A DNA stretch of 64,000 nt from Hippea sp. KM1 (GCF_000526195.1 NZ_JAFP01000001.1:656001-720000), one strand, 5' to 3'; positions 34,406-42,999 are shown, numbered from the stretch's first letter. A program made the numbers and translations. Notes: generated by a model from the letters alone, not told the origin.

Positions 34406-35254
34406 ATGTTAAAGTATCTTGTTGAGGGCAACTGCAGGCTCTGCCCGAGGAATTGTAAGGCGAACAGGAGCAGGGGCAGAGGGCTGTGTAAGACCTCAAG
34501 CAAGTTAGAGATAGCAAGCTTCAACCTCCATTTTGGCGAAGAACCCCCCATAAGCGGTAAAAACGGATCGGGCACGATATTTTTTGCCGGTTGCAATATG
34601 GGCTGCATATATTGCCAGAATTACCCCATAAGCCAGCTAAAGAGCGCATTTAGGGAGGTTGAGATTGATGAGCTTGCCGATATAATGATAAGACTCCAAA
34701 AAAGGGGTGCTCATAATATAAATTTTGTCACGCCGTCCCATTTTGCTCACCTGCTTGTGGATGCTATTGAACTTGCAAGGTCTAAGGGCTTGAGTATTCC
34801 CATTGTTTACAACACCAGTTCGTATGATAAGGAAGAGGTGATTTACGCCTTGGAAGGCTATGTGGATGTCTATCTGGGGGATTTAAAATACACCGACGAT
34901 AAGCTTTCGATGGAGCTTTCTGGTGTGAATGACTATTTTGATGTGGCAACAAGGGCCTTGAAGGCCATGTTTAACACCAAAGGCAGGCTCGTTTTAGAAG
35001 ATGGTATAGCAAAGCAGGGGCTTATTGTCAGACACCTTGTTCTACCCGGTTGCATAGAGAACAGCAAAAAGGCGCTTCTGTGGATAAGGGACAATCTGCC
35101 CGATGTCGATGTTTCTGTGATGTTTCAATACTTTCCGGCATATAAGGCCTTCTTGCATCCGCTCATAAAAAGAAAGATAAGCCCGGATGAGTATTTTGAG
35201 ATAGTCGATTTTGTCCATGAGTTGGGCCTTAAGGGTTATATTCAACAGGTATAG
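34406..35254 (+). CDS. Radical SAM protein, PflX-like (COG1313 type)
   Basis: This 282-residue radical SAM enzyme is related to pyruvate-formate-lyase activases. The [4Fe-4S] motif is CNMGCIYC (Cx3Cx2C) at about 74-81, preceded by CRLCPRNC and an EEPPISGKNGSGTIFFAG segment typical of the PflX group, whose physiological role is unclear. ATG 34406 lies 8 bases after the citrate synthase terminator; the longer frame would start inside the terminator. No obvious glycyl-radical partner is nearby. Confidence 0.85.
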   Translation: MLKYLVEGNCRLCPRNCKANRSRGRGLCKTSSKLEIASFNLHFGEEPPISGKNGSGTIFFAGCNMGCIYCQNYPISQLKSAFREVEIDELADIMIRLQKRGAHNINFVTPSHFAHLLVDAIELARSKGLSIPIVYNTSSYDKEEVIYALEGYVDVYLGDLKYTDDKLSMELSGVNDYFDVATRALKAMFNTKGRLVLEDGIAKQGLIVRHLVLPGCIENSKKALLWIRDNLPDVDVSVMFQYFPAYKAFLHPLIKRKISPDEYFEIVDFVHELGLKGYIQQV

Positions 35255-35307
35255 ACTTTGCCCTCCTGTTTTGCTATATTTTTTCAAATTCCTGCATGGA
35301 GGTGTTG

Positions 35308-37107
35308 ATGTCGCCCGTTTATCGCAATGCGTTTTTGTGGATGATTATAGCGGTGTTGATGATACTGTTGTTTAACCTGTTCAACAACAAGAATTACACC
35401 TATGCGAGACTGAGCTATACAAAACTCATATCGCTAATTGATAGCGGCAAGGTCAAGAAGGCCAATTTTGAGGGCAACGATGTTTATGTAATCACCAAAG
35501 ACGGTAAGCGGTATAAATCATATGTTCCTGAGGTTAAGGAGATAGCCGACAAGCTTGCAAACAGTGGTGTTGCTGTGAATATAAAACCCCCGCAAAACAA
35601 CTCCCTGCTTACCAATATACTGATCTATTGGGCGCCGATGATTGTCTTTATCTTCTTGTGGTTTTATTTCATGAACCAGATGAACAAGGGGGGTAAGGCG
35701 CTAAGCTTTGGTAAGAGCAATGCGCGAATGTTTGTAAGCGATCCAAAAAACCGCATAACATTTAAGGATGTGGCCGGTATAGATGAGGTTAAGGATGAAT
35801 TGCTTGAGCTTATAGAGTTTTTGAAGAATCCAAAGAAGTTTACAAAGATAGGAGCAAAGATACCAAAGGGTGTATTGTTGGTTGGTGCACCAGGCACCGG
35901 TAAGACGCTTGTTGCAAAGGCTGTAGCCGGTGAGGCCGGCGTGCCGTTTTTTACCATAAGCGGCTCGGATTTTGTTGAGATGTTTGTCGGTGTTGGCGCA
36001 AGCAGGGTGAGGGATCTGTTTAATCAGGCCAAAAGGAACGCCCCGTGCATTGTGTTTATCGATGAGATAGATGCGGTTGGAAGACAGCGTGGGGCTGGTG
36101 TCGGTGGTGGAAACGATGAAAGGGAGCAGACGCTAAACCAACTGCTTGTTGAGATGGACGGTTTCCAGACCGATACCAACATCATAGTTATGGCTGCAAC
36201 AAACAGGCCCGATGTTCTGGATCCGGCCTTGTTGAGGCCTGGCAGGTTCGATAGAAGGATCGTTGTGCCAAAACCGGATGTAAAGGGCAGGCTTGAGATA
36301 TTGAAGGTTCATACAAGGAAGATTCCTTTGGGGGATGATGTTGATTTAGAGGTTATAGCAAAAAGCACATCAGGGTTTGTTGGGGCCGATCTGGCCAATT
36401 TGGTGAACGAGGCGGCCTTGATTGCTGCAAGGAGGAATAAGAGCAAGGTTGAGATGGAGGATTTTGACCTTGCGAAGGATAAGGTTCTGCTTGGGCCTGA
36501 GAGGAAGAATGTCATAATTAGCGATAGGGAGAAGAGAATAACAGCATACCATGAGTCTGGGCATGCCATTGTTGCAAAGATGTTGCCCAATACAGACCCG
36601 GTGCATAAGGTTAGCATAATCCCCAGGGGCATGGCCTTGGGTATTACACAGCAGCTGCCAGAGGATGATAAATACACATACGATAGGGAATATCTGATGA
36701 ACAGGATGGCCGTTTTGATGGGCGGAAGGGCAGCAGAGGAGGTTATTCTAAACAACATAACAACCGGTGCGGGCAACGATATAGAGAGGGCAACCGAGAT
36801 TGCAAGGAAAATGGTCTGCGAATGGGGCATGAGCTCTTTGGGTCCTATCCATCTGGCCGATGAGGGTAAAGAGGTTTTCTTGGGCAGGGATATTGCCGTT
36901 AAGAAGAGCATATCGGAGGAGACGGCCAAGTTGATAGATGCCGAGGTGAGGAAACTGGTTGAGGAGGCCTATAGAATGGCCGTTGAGATAATAGAGGATA
37001 ACAGGGATAAGATAGAAAAGATGGCTCAGAAGCTCCTTGAAAAAGAGGTTTTAGATGCAAGAGAGATCGATGAGATTTTGGGGTTGAGCGATGATAGAGC
37101 TGCTTAA
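35308..37107 (+). CDS. ftsH: ATP-dependent zinc metalloprotease FtsH
   Basis: This 599-residue membrane protease degrades misfolded membrane proteins and regulators such as LpxC. Two membrane helices (about 8-26 and 100-120) flank a small periplasmic domain. The AAA module has Walker A GAPGTGKT and Walker [10 protein letters not shown], and the second region of homology ends in RPGRFDR. The zinc protease motif is HESGH near residue 415. ATG 35308 follows GGAGG by 5 bases, so ATG 35296, which is part of that ribosome site, is rejected. It overlaps folP by 17 bases. Confidence 0.96.
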   Translation: MSPVYRNAFLWMIIAVLMILLFNLFNNKNYTYARLSYTKLISLIDSGKVKKANFEGNDVYVITKDGKRYKSYVPEVKEIADKLANSGVAVNIKPPQNNSLLTNILIYWAPMIVFIFLWFYFMNQMNKGGKALSFGKSNARMFVSDPKNRITFKDVAGIDEVKDELLELIEFLKNPKKFTKIGAKIPKGVLLVGAPGTGKTLVAKAVAGEAGVPFFTISGSDFVEMFVGVGASRVRDLFNQAKRNAPCIVFIDEIDAVGRQRGAGVGGGNDEREQTLNQLLVEMDGFQTDTNIIVMAATNRPDVLDPALLRPGRFDRRIVVPKPDVKGRLEILKVHTRKIPLGDDVDLEVIAKSTSGFVGADLANLVNEAALIAARRNKSKVEMEDFDLAKDKVLLGPERKNVIISDREKRITAYHESGHAIVAKMLPNTDPVHKVSIIPRGMALGITQQLPEDDKYTYDREYLMNRMAVLMGGRAAEEVILNNITTGAGNDIERATEIARKMVCEWGMSSLGPIHLADEGKEVFLGRDIAVKKSISEETAKLIDAEVRKLVEEAYRMAVEIIEDNRDKIEKMAQKLLEKEVLDAREIDEILGLSDDRAA

Positions 37108-38296
37108 GATAAACGACATAGGTGAGGCCAAAAGACTCATAAAGGGTATTGGTGTTGATAGTGTCGCTATAGGCCTGATGGATAAAAAGGCCGTCTGTTA
37201 TGCGGTTAGGGTGTTTGGATGCAGGTTCTATCATGCCAACATCTTAAAGCAGGAGGCCCTTTCTTTGGGTATCGATGTTGCCGTTGAAAAGGGTGTTGTG
37301 ACAGCCCAGACCCAGATCACAGACTGCCTTATAATGGGCGATGCAAAAAGATTAATTAAGCTTGCCGATAAGTTATCCATTCAGGATTTTGCATTTCTAA
37401 AGAAGCTATCCTTTAGGCTTAAAAAGGCCCTTGAAGGGGTTTTGGAAGGAAGCTTTGTATGGAGGGTGAAGGATAGGGTTTTTGATTTAAAAGACGATTA
37501 TTTGATAATGGGCATATTGAATGTGACGCCTGACTCCTTCTCTGACGGAGGCGAGTTTAACAGCATAGATGCTGCGTTGAAAAGGACGGAGCAGTTGATT
37601 GAGGAGGGTGCCGATATTATCGATGTTGGCGGAGAATCAACAAGGCCTGGCAGCGAATTTGTGCCTTTGGATGAGGAGTTGAAGCGAGTTGTTCCTGTTG
37701 TGGAGGCCATAAAGAGGCGCTTTGATGTTGTTGTGTCTGTTGATACATACAAATCGAGGGTTGCAGAAGAGGTTTTGGATAGGGGCGTTGAGATAATAAA
37801 CGATATAAGCGGATTGGGGTTTGATGATAGGCTGGTCGATGTTCTTTCAAACAGCGACTGCGGTATAGTTGATATGCACATAAAAGGAACGCCAAAGGAT
37901 ATGCAGAAAGACCCGACATACGAACATCTGCTTGGCGAGATCAACGATAGATTTGAAGGGATCTTGAATAGGCTTAAAGAGGCCGGCATCGACGAAGAAA
38001 GGGTTGTGCTTGATCCGGGTGTTGGCTTTGGCAAGAGGTTTGAGGATAACCTAACTATACTAAATCACCTTGAGGCATTCAGGGTGTGGGGCAGACCTAT
38101 TCTTATAGGGACATCAAGAAAGAGTTTTATCGGTGCGGTTTTGGGGGTTGGCAACCCCAAAGATAGGCTTTTTGGGACTGTTGCTTCCAATGTTGTGGCA
38201 CTCTTAAGGGGGGCATCGATCTTCAGGGTTCACGATGTTAAGGCGCACAGGGAGGCCTTAAGGCTTGCAAAGGCCATAGTGGATGAGACCTTCTAA
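37091..38296 (+). CDS. folP: Dihydropteroate synthase with N-terminal extension
   Basis: This 401-residue protein makes dihydropteroate from p-aminobenzoate and a pterin diphosphate. The TIM-barrel catalytic part begins near residue 135 with LIMGILNVTPDSFSDGG and contains DVGGESTRPGS (pterin and pABA loops) and VLDPGVGFGK. About 130 extra residues precede it, absent from the ~280-residue E. coli enzyme; longer forms are known in some anaerobes. The extension has a Lys-rich alpha/beta look and no motif I can name. It overlaps ftsH by 17 bases and the convergent arsR by 4. Confidence 0.92.
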   Translation: MIELLKINDIGEAKRLIKGIGVDSVAIGLMDKKAVCYAVRVFGCRFYHANILKQEALSLGIDVAVEKGVVTAQTQITDCLIMGDAKRLIKLADKLSIQDFAFLKKLSFRLKKALEGVLEGSFVWRVKDRVFDLKDDYLIMGILNVTPDSFSDGGEFNSIDAALKRTEQLIEEGADIIDVGGESTRPGSEFVPLDEELKRVVPVVEAIKRRFDVVVSVDTYKSRVAEEVLDRGVEIINDISGLGFDDRLVDVLSNSDCGIVDMHIKGTPKDMQKDPTYEHLLGEINDRFEGILNRLKEAGIDEERVVLDPGVGFGKRFEDNLTILNHLEAFRVWGRPILIGTSRKSFIGAVLGVGNPKDRLFGTVASNVVALLRGASIFRVHDVKAHREALRLAKAIVDETF

Positions 38297-38622
38297 AGGG
38301 ACTCTGCTATCTTTGAGCTCATCTTGGCGTTGTGCTTGGCCAGTTCGTTTATGGATTTTATCAGGGCTTGTGTGATCTGCGGGTTTGAGAGGGTATAGCG
38401 CACAAAGACCCCTTCCTTTTCCACCTTAACTATCCCGGCCTGTTGCAGAATCGAGAGATGTTTGGATATTACAGACTGGTTCTTGTTAAACTCCCCCGCT
38501 ATGTGGTTTACACACTTTGGCTGTTTTATTTTTAATAAGTATTCGCAGATGGCAAGGCGCAAAGGGTGGGCAAACGCCTTAACCACCTGCGTTTTGAATT
38601 CGTAAGCCTCTAAGTTTTTCAT
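38293..38622 (-). CDS. ArsR-family winged-helix repressor
   Basis: This 109-residue regulator has the ArsR/SmtB layout: an amphipathic first helix, the FAHPLRLAICEYLL helix, a recognition helix NQSVISKHLSILQQAGIV and the wing KVEKEGVFVRYTL. Cys26 and Cys37 are the only cysteines. Cys26 is in the helix where persulfide sensors such as SqrR/BigR carry their first reactive cysteine, but the second C-terminal cysteine of those proteins is missing, so the sensing chemistry may differ. It overlaps the permease by 4 bases and is the last gene of the operon whose promoter has an ATTC-N8-GAAT palindrome. Confidence 0.88.
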   Translation of the reverse strand: MKNLEAYEFKTQVVKAFAHPLRLAICEYLLKIKQPKCVNHIAGEFNKNQSVISKHLSILQQAGIVKVEKEGVFVRYTLSNPQITQALIKSINELAKHNAKMSSKIAESL

Positions 38623-39398
38623 CTAAATCGTATCCCAAATAAACCCAGTGTCAACTTAACAGCAATAAGCAATAGAATTATAGCATAAATTGTTTTGATT
38701 GTCTTGGGTTTTGCCCTCTTTACAGTGAATCTGGCGCCCAGTTGAGAACCAAGCAGAACGGCCACCACAAGCACGGCTGTCGTTGTAATGTCAAAATGCC
38801 CCTCTGCAACATGGCCTAAAAATCCGCTGGCGGATGAGAATGTGACGACATAGGCCGTTGTGGCAGCAGCCCTTTTTGCACCATACCCCATACTCATTAG
38901 GATTGGAGCTGCCAAAAATCCACCGCCTATGCCCAGCATGCCGCCTATAAAACCTATCAAAAGGCCGCTTGCACCGCCGTATATGAGCCTTTTTTTAAAC
39001 TCTATGAGGTTGTCCTCATCTGGAGCCTTTGTTGATATAAACACCTTGGCAGCAGCAATCAATACGGCTATGATGAACAGTATCAAGACAATGCGTGTCG
39101 GTATGAATTGAACCGTATATACGCCAAAGGGCGCCCCGATGATGGCTGCTAAAGCAAAGGGTAGGGCGCCTTTGTAATCGATAAGCTTTGCTTTGTGGTA
39201 AGGTATCATGGCAAGGCCGGTATTAAGCCCATTAAGCAGAAGCCCAAGCGGTATGGCTATGGTTTTTAGGTCAAAGCCCAGCCACTTCATTACAGGGACA
39301 TACACCATGCCGCCGCCAAGCCCCAGCATGGCAAATAAGAATGAAGCTGCCCATATAATGACGAATGTTATACCCAAGACAGACACAGTGGGTGTCAT
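38619..39398 (-). CDS. TauE/SafE-family permease
   Basis: This 259-residue membrane protein has about eight helices and the TauE/SafE hallmark GLGGGM near residue 26, repeated as GIGGGFLAAPIL near 156, the internal duplication of the family. Members export sulfite, sulfoacetate or other small sulfur anions, though many are uncharacterised. It is co-transcribed with the FmdE-like gene upstream (2-base gap) and the ArsR regulator downstream (4-base overlap), which fits handling of a toxic sulfur species. Confidence 0.88.
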   Translation of the reverse strand: MTPTVSVLGITFVIIWAASFLFAMLGLGGGMVYVPVMKWLGFDLKTIAIPLGLLLNGLNTGLAMIPYHKAKLIDYKGALPFALAAIIGAPFGVYTVQFIPTRIVLILFIIAVLIAAAKVFISTKAPDEDNLIEFKKRLIYGGASGLLIGFIGGMLGIGGGFLAAPILMSMGYGAKRAAATTAYVVTFSSASGFLGHVAEGHFDITTTAVLVVAVLLGSQLGARFTVKRAKPKTIKTIYAIILLLIAVKLTLGLFGIRFR

Positions 39399-39400
39399 GC

Positions 39401-40078
39401 CTATTTCCTCTCAATGAGGTTGGTGTATGTGAAACAATCCAGGCATACCTTCTTGCCGTCTTCCACCCTTAGGTAATTCTCAGCAACCGCATCTCCGCAT
39501 TTGTCGCAGAATGCCAAATTGAAGCAGGAGTTGCCCTTTTTTGGGTCATAGTTAAACGGTCCTTCTATGTTGACTATATCCTCAAGTTTTTTGCCAAACA
39601 GACCTAAGAACGCCTGTTTTGCCACATCCTGATCAACCTCAGCAGGAGGGATGCCCTTTAGCCTGTATTTAGTTATAAACGGTGCATCAAAAGCCGCCTG
39701 CATGATTTCGGGTTTTACCGTAACCTTTACGGCCTTTTTGCTTTTTTTGTCTATCAACATGTAGGCCCATTTACCCCTTGGGTCTTTGCTCATGATACCT
39801 TTTCCAAATGTGCATCCTGTTGCAAACTGGACACCGTCTGCAAAACAACCGCCTGCGTGGTGGTCGCCCACATAGACTATAACCTCCTTGTCCATGCTAA
39901 GCTCCCTTGTTGTGCCTAAGGCCTTCAAGCCTGCAAGGCCGGCCAGATAACCCATTGGCATACCGCCGCAAAAATGGCCGTGAATGTTTAGGGCCGAATA
40001 GAGCAACTCCTTTTCTGTCTCATCCAGGCTCGTTATGGAGTTTACGATCTCCCTGTGGGCTTTAAACATCTCTTGCAT
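39401..40078 (-). CDS. FmdE-like protein with C-terminal zinc ribbon
   Basis: This 225-residue protein has an FmdE (formylmethanofuran dehydrogenase subunit E-like) domain: HGHFCGG (His33, His35, Cys37) and GGCFADGVQFATGCTFGKG (Cys78, Asp81, Cys89), a metal-binding core of unknown chemistry. The C terminus is a four-cysteine zinc ribbon (CDKC, then CLDC). No formylmethanofuran dehydrogenase is nearby, as in many non-methanogens with stand-alone FmdE. ATG 40078 has a strong GGAGGTG ribosome site. It is the first gene of the FmdE-TauE-ArsR operon. A metal- or sulfur-linked function is inference. Confidence 0.86.
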   Translation of the reverse strand: MQEMFKAHREIVNSITSLDETEKELLYSALNIHGHFCGGMPMGYLAGLAGLKALGTTRELSMDKEVIVYVGDHHAGGCFADGVQFATGCTFGKGIMSKDPRGKWAYMLIDKKSKKAVKVTVKPEIMQAAFDAPFITKYRLKGIPPAEVDQDVAKQAFLGLFGKKLEDIVNIEGPFNYDPKKGNSCFNLAFCDKCGDAVAENYLRVEDGKKVCLDCFTYTNLIERK

Positions 40079-40109
40079 CCCTGCACCTCCGTTAATAAAT
40101 TTCTATTTT

Positions 40110-40137
40110 TATATATTCCAATATTAGAATATGTCAA
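40110..40137 (-). promoter_or_regulatory. FmdE operon promoter with embedded ATTC-N8-GAAT operator
   Basis: On the minus strand TTGACA (40137-40132) is followed after 16 bases by TATATA (40115-40110), or after 18 by TATAAA. Between and overlapping them lies the inverted repeat ATATTC...GAATAT (40113-40132), with core ATTC-N8-GAAT (40115-40130). A repressor bound there would block RNA polymerase. The form resembles, from memory, the operator of SqrR/BigR-type ArsR regulators. Confidence 0.72.
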
Positions 40138-40218
40138 GAAAAATATATCTCAATGGTGCTCAGTGCAATACCCTTGTTTGGATGGATTGAAGGTTTTGAT
40201 GTTGGAGGTTTGAATAGC

Positions 40219-40246
40219 TAAAAAGAAAAAAGGGGGTTGTCCCCCT
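40219..40246 (-). terminator. Intrinsic terminator of the NifX-like/zinc-ribbon operon
   Basis: On the minus strand AGGGGG-ACAA-CCCCCT (40246-40231) is followed by TTTTTTCTTTT. It separates this operon from the FmdE promoter about 80 bases downstream. Confidence 0.85.
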
Positions 40247-40252
40247 TGAGGT

Positions 40253-40486
40253 TTAGAATCTGCCTCTGCCAAATCCTCTTCCCATTCCTCTTCCTAAGCC
40301 TCTGCCTAATCCTCTGCCAAGACCTTGCCCTCTTCCTGCGCCTAAGCCTTGGCCTTTTCCCATGCCGGCATATTCGTCGATCCTGAATACATTATCCGAG
40401 CCGCATTTGGGGCATACGGGCCTGCCTGTTCCGAATGGTTCCTCAAATTCTGCACCACAGTCAGCACACTTAAATCTCCTGTTCAT
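40253..40486 (-). CDS. Small zinc-ribbon protein with Gly-Arg repeat tail
   Basis: This 77-residue protein starts with an FmdB-like zinc ribbon (CADC at about 7-10, CPKC at about 25-28). After residue ~45 it becomes a tail of glycine, arginine and leucine built from repeated GRGLGRG-like units, ending GRGRF. The tail is strongly basic and probably disordered, as in nucleic-acid or anionic-partner binding. A GGAGG ribosome site lies inside the end of the upstream NifX-like gene, with only 3 bases between them, so the two are co-expressed. Function unknown. Confidence 0.72.
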   Translation of the reverse strand: MNRRFKCADCGAEFEEPFGTGRPVCPKCGSDNVFRIDEYAGMGKGQGLGAGRGQGLGRGLGRGLGRGMGRGFGRGRF

Positions 40487-40489
40487 TCT

Positions 40490-40831
40490 CTATACCTCCA
40501 GAAACTCGTTTATAATCGTTTTTATGTCTTTAATCTGGGTTTCTATAACCTTTATGCCAGCAGCGTTTAGGTTTGTCTTCATGCCGTCTCCGATCTGGTT
40601 GACTATAAACACATCGACGCCGTTTAGAAGCTGTGGGACTATCCTGCCAGCACCCAAGCCCCTATTGGGCTCCTCTGTCTGGGTTTGCTTTGCAAGCTCC
40701 GGTATCGGGTTTTTTATGGCCACCCTGTCTGTGACCTTGCCGTCCCTTATCTCTATTATGGCAAAGTATTTGCTAAGGGATGTGTGTGATGAGATTGTTT
40801 TTAAGTTGTTTGTTGGAAATGCGATCTTCAT
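40490..40831 (-). CDS. NifX/NifB-type dinitrogenase cofactor-domain protein
   Basis: This 113-residue protein is a single NifX-type (COG1433) RNase-H-like domain: MKIAFPTNN start, KYFAIIEIRDGKV, a variable loop, then GLGAGRIVPQLLNGVDVFIVNQIGDGMKTNLNAAGIKVIET. In nitrogen fixers the domain carries FeMo-cofactor precursors; stand-alone forms in other anaerobes bind metal or iron-sulfur clusters with unknown purpose. ATG 40831 follows GGAGG by 6 bases; the longer frame upstream is rejected. It pairs with the zinc-ribbon gene. Confidence 0.82.
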   Translation of the reverse strand: MKIAFPTNNLKTISSHTSLSKYFAIIEIRDGKVTDRVAIKNPIPELAKQTQTEEPNRGLGAGRIVPQLLNGVDVFIVNQIGDGMKTNLNAAGIKVIETQIKDIKTIINEFLEV

Positions 40832-40861
40832 TCCATACCTCCAGAGTCGTTTTCTATTTTG

Positions 40862-40889
40862 AACATATGTCATTTTATAAAAAAGTCAA
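40862..40889 (-). promoter_or_regulatory. Promoter of the NifX-like/zinc-ribbon operon
   Basis: On the minus strand TTGACT (40889-40884) and TATGTT (40867-40862) are 16 bases apart, giving a leader of about 24 bases that includes the GGAGG site. Confidence 0.5.
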
Positions 40890-40993
40890 GCAGTGGGTAT
40901 GCAAATATTGTTTAATTGTTGGACTGGATTACGATTATAAAATAATATCTTCAAAAAATTATTAGAAAAATGGGTTTGAATGTATTTTTGCGG

Positions 40994-41022
40994 TTGACAA
41001 ATGTATTATAAAGTTATATCAA
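40994..41022 (+). promoter_or_regulatory. Promoter of the FadL-like porin
   Basis: TTGACA (40994-40999) is followed after 17 bases by TATCAA (41017-41022); an overlapping TTATAT (41014-41019) is an alternative -10. The leader would be about 60 bases, with GGAGG at 41076-41080. Confidence 0.55.
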
Positions 41023-41089
41023 ATACTCTGTGATTGTAAGAATAAAGTTAGTTTTCAGGAAATTTTATTAAAACAGGAGGTTTTTGGTT

Positions 41090-42340
41090 ATGTCTTTGAG
41101 GAAGAGGCTTTTTAGTGCAGCAATAGCTGCTGGTTTGGTTTTTGGTGCGGCCAATATGTCTCATGCTACAAATGGATATTACATGATAGCAACAGGCGCT
41201 AAGTCTTTGGGTATGGCAGGTGCAGTTGTTGCAAATCCGCAGGATGCATCAACGATCATCCAGAACCCTGCAGGTATTGCCTGGTTGAGGAATACGACAT
41301 TTGATGTTGGTGGAGCAATATTTACGCCCCCAAGGAAAATGAACGGCCACAAAAGCGATTCCAACATATTTATGATACCTTCAGCTGGTTTTGCCTACAA
41401 TCCTATGGGTTGTAATTGCGGCACACCCCACTTTGTTTTTGGTATAGGTATGTATGGTATCTCCGGTATGGGTGTTGATTGGAGTAATAATAATTTAACT
41501 GGCACTGGAAGGCTTAAGAAAGCATACTCTAACATGCAGATGATGGAGATGTCTATTGGTGGTGCATATAGGTTCAATGATCAGTTGTCTATAGGTTTTG
41601 CTCCTGTATTTGTTTATCAAGCTATGGGTTTGGAGTATGGTTTTTCAGATAACTCCAGTGCTTCCTTGGATACAACAAACGCATATGGCTTGGGTTTTGA
41701 TCTTGGTGTTGTTTATAAATTAAACGATATGATTCAACTGGGTCTTGTTTATAAATCTGAAAGATGGATGCAAAAGCTTGAATGGAATGTTACAAAACCA
41801 AGTCCTACAACAGCCGCAGGCATGATGATTAACAGTAATAAGGTTAAAATGAGATTGAATATGCCGCAGCAGATCGCTTTAGGTGTTAACTTCAGGCCAA
41901 TTGAGCCCCTTAGACTTGAGGCTGATGTTAGATGGATTAATTACCATAAGGTTATGAATGAAGTTGATACAACTGGCATGGGTCAGCCAACCTGGAATTT
42001 CCATTGGCATAATCAATGGGTATTTGCCTTTGGTGCCGAATATCAAGCAACAAGGGCTTTAACACTTAGGGCTGGTTTTAACTATGCAAAGAGCCCAATC
42101 AAAGATGATGATTTGAATGCTAACATAGTTGCTCCGGCTATTGTGGAAACACACCTAACAGCGGGTTTGAGTTATAGCTTTACAAAGAATCTGGAGGCCT
42201 CATTTGCCTATGCACATGCATTTGAGCATAAACAGAGCCATAAAAATACATCCGTGCAAAATCTAATGATGTATGGTCCTGAGACGAAAATCAAAATGCA
42301 CCAGGATACTTTTGCATTCCAGCTAAGCTATACCTTCTAA
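41090..42340 (+). CDS. Outer-membrane transport protein, FadL/OmpP1 family
   Basis: This 416-residue protein has a classic signal peptide (cleaved after SHA, about residue 26). The mature N terminus TNGYYMIATGAKSLGMAGA is the FadL/TodX-type hatch start. Alternating beta strands follow and the chain ends in an aromatic residue (FQLSYTF), as outer-membrane barrels do. Family members take up hydrophobic molecules such as fatty acids and aromatics. ATG 41090 is 9 bases after GGAGG. It is monocistronic, with its own promoter and terminator, and codon use suggests high expression. Confidence 0.9.
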   Translation: MSLRKRLFSAAIAAGLVFGAANMSHATNGYYMIATGAKSLGMAGAVVANPQDASTIIQNPAGIAWLRNTTFDVGGAIFTPPRKMNGHKSDSNIFMIPSAGFAYNPMGCNCGTPHFVFGIGMYGISGMGVDWSNNNLTGTGRLKKAYSNMQMMEMSIGGAYRFNDQLSIGFAPVFVYQAMGLEYGFSDNSSASLDTTNAYGLGFDLGVVYKLNDMIQLGLVYKSERWMQKLEWNVTKPSPTTAAGMMINSNKVKMRLNMPQQIALGVNFRPIEPLRLEADVRWINYHKVMNEVDTTGMGQPTWNFHWHNQWVFAFGAEYQATRALTLRAGFNYAKSPIKDDDLNANIVAPAIVETHLTAGLSYSFTKNLEASFAYAHAFEHKQSHKNTSVQNLMMYGPETKIKMHQDTFAFQLSYTF

Positions 42341-42365
42341 GGACGCTGTCCTCCTAAACAAGGTT

Positions 42366-42388
42366 GGCCGGCTTGTCCGGCCTTTTTT
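42366..42388 (+). terminator. Intrinsic terminator of the porin gene
   Basis: GGCCGG-CTTGT-CCGGCC (42366-42382) is followed by six T (42383-42388), 25 bases after the stop codon. Confidence 0.9.
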
Positions 42389-42390
42389 AT

Positions 42391-42419
42391 TTGAATTATT
42401 TTTCCCATAGATATAAAAT
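42391..42419 (+). promoter_or_regulatory. Promoter of the gcvR-def-uvrB cluster
   Basis: TTGAAT (42391-42396) and TAAAAT (42414-42419) are 17 bases apart, directly after the porin terminator. The leader is short, with AAGGGGGTG before ATG 42449. Confidence 0.65.
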
Positions 42420-42448
42420 TGCCCGTTAGAACAAAAAGGGGGTGAAGA

Positions 42449-42991
42449 ATGGGTAAGTATTTTTATGCCCTTACGGTTATAGGAAGGGATAAACCTGGTA
42501 TAGTGGCTGCTGTTTCTGAGGTTCTGTTCAATAAGGGTATATCGATTGAGGATTCCATCTCCACGCTGCTTGGGGATCAGTTTACCATGACGCTAATAAT
42601 ATCGTCAGATACCAATTACGGCGTGCTTGAGCTAAAAAAGGCCTTTGCAAAAGCAAGGAAGGATTTAGAATTGAGTATTTCCCTAAGAAGGATAGATAAG
42701 GATGAAGCCACAACAAGGGAGCCTGAGAACCTATACAGCGTGTCGGTTTATGGCACAGATAGGGTGGGCATTGTTTATGGGATTTCCAAGGCCTTTGCAG
42801 ATAACGGCATAAACATACTCGACTTAAGAACCAGGCTGACAAAGGGTGAGCCCCCCATGTATGTGATGATTTTGGATGTGGATCTGCCCAAAGGGATGGA
42901 TGAGTCTGCCTTTAGAGGGATACTCGATAGGGCGTGCAAGAAGATCAATGTCGATTACTCCATTAGAAAAGTCGAAACCTATGAGCTTTAG
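42449..42991 (+). CDS. Double ACT-domain regulator (GcvR-like)
   Basis: This 180-residue protein consists of two ACT domains (about 4-80 and 92-175). The paired motifs are GRDKPGIVAAVSEVLFNKGISIED and GTDRVGIVYGISKAFADNGINILD. This is the layout of the glycine-cleavage regulator GcvR and its relatives, which bind glycine or other amino acids. No gcv genes or GcvA are in the window, so the regulated target is unknown. Confidence 0.85.
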   Translation: MGKYFYALTVIGRDKPGIVAAVSEVLFNKGISIEDSISTLLGDQFTMTLIISSDTNYGVLELKKAFAKARKDLELSISLRRIDKDEATTREPENLYSVSVYGTDRVGIVYGISKAFADNGINILDLRTRLTKGEPPMYVMILDVDLPKGMDESAFRGILDRACKKINVDYSIRKVETYEL

Positions 42992-42999
42992 GAGAGCCT

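Noticed and set aside
38293-38622. Calling the ArsR protein a true SqrR/BigR persulfide sensor
   Set aside because: The operator form is similar, but the second conserved C-terminal cysteine is missing, so only a general ArsR assignment is made.
40253-40486. Gly-Arg repeat considered as non-coding tandem repeat or CRISPR-like array
   Set aside because: The repeats are short, irregular and in frame behind a good zinc ribbon with a ribosome site; there are no spacers of constant length.
40780-40965. Plus-strand 61-residue frame across the NifX promoter region
   Set aside because: It is mostly antisense to the NifX-like gene, overlaps its promoter, and has no ribosome site or recognisable content.
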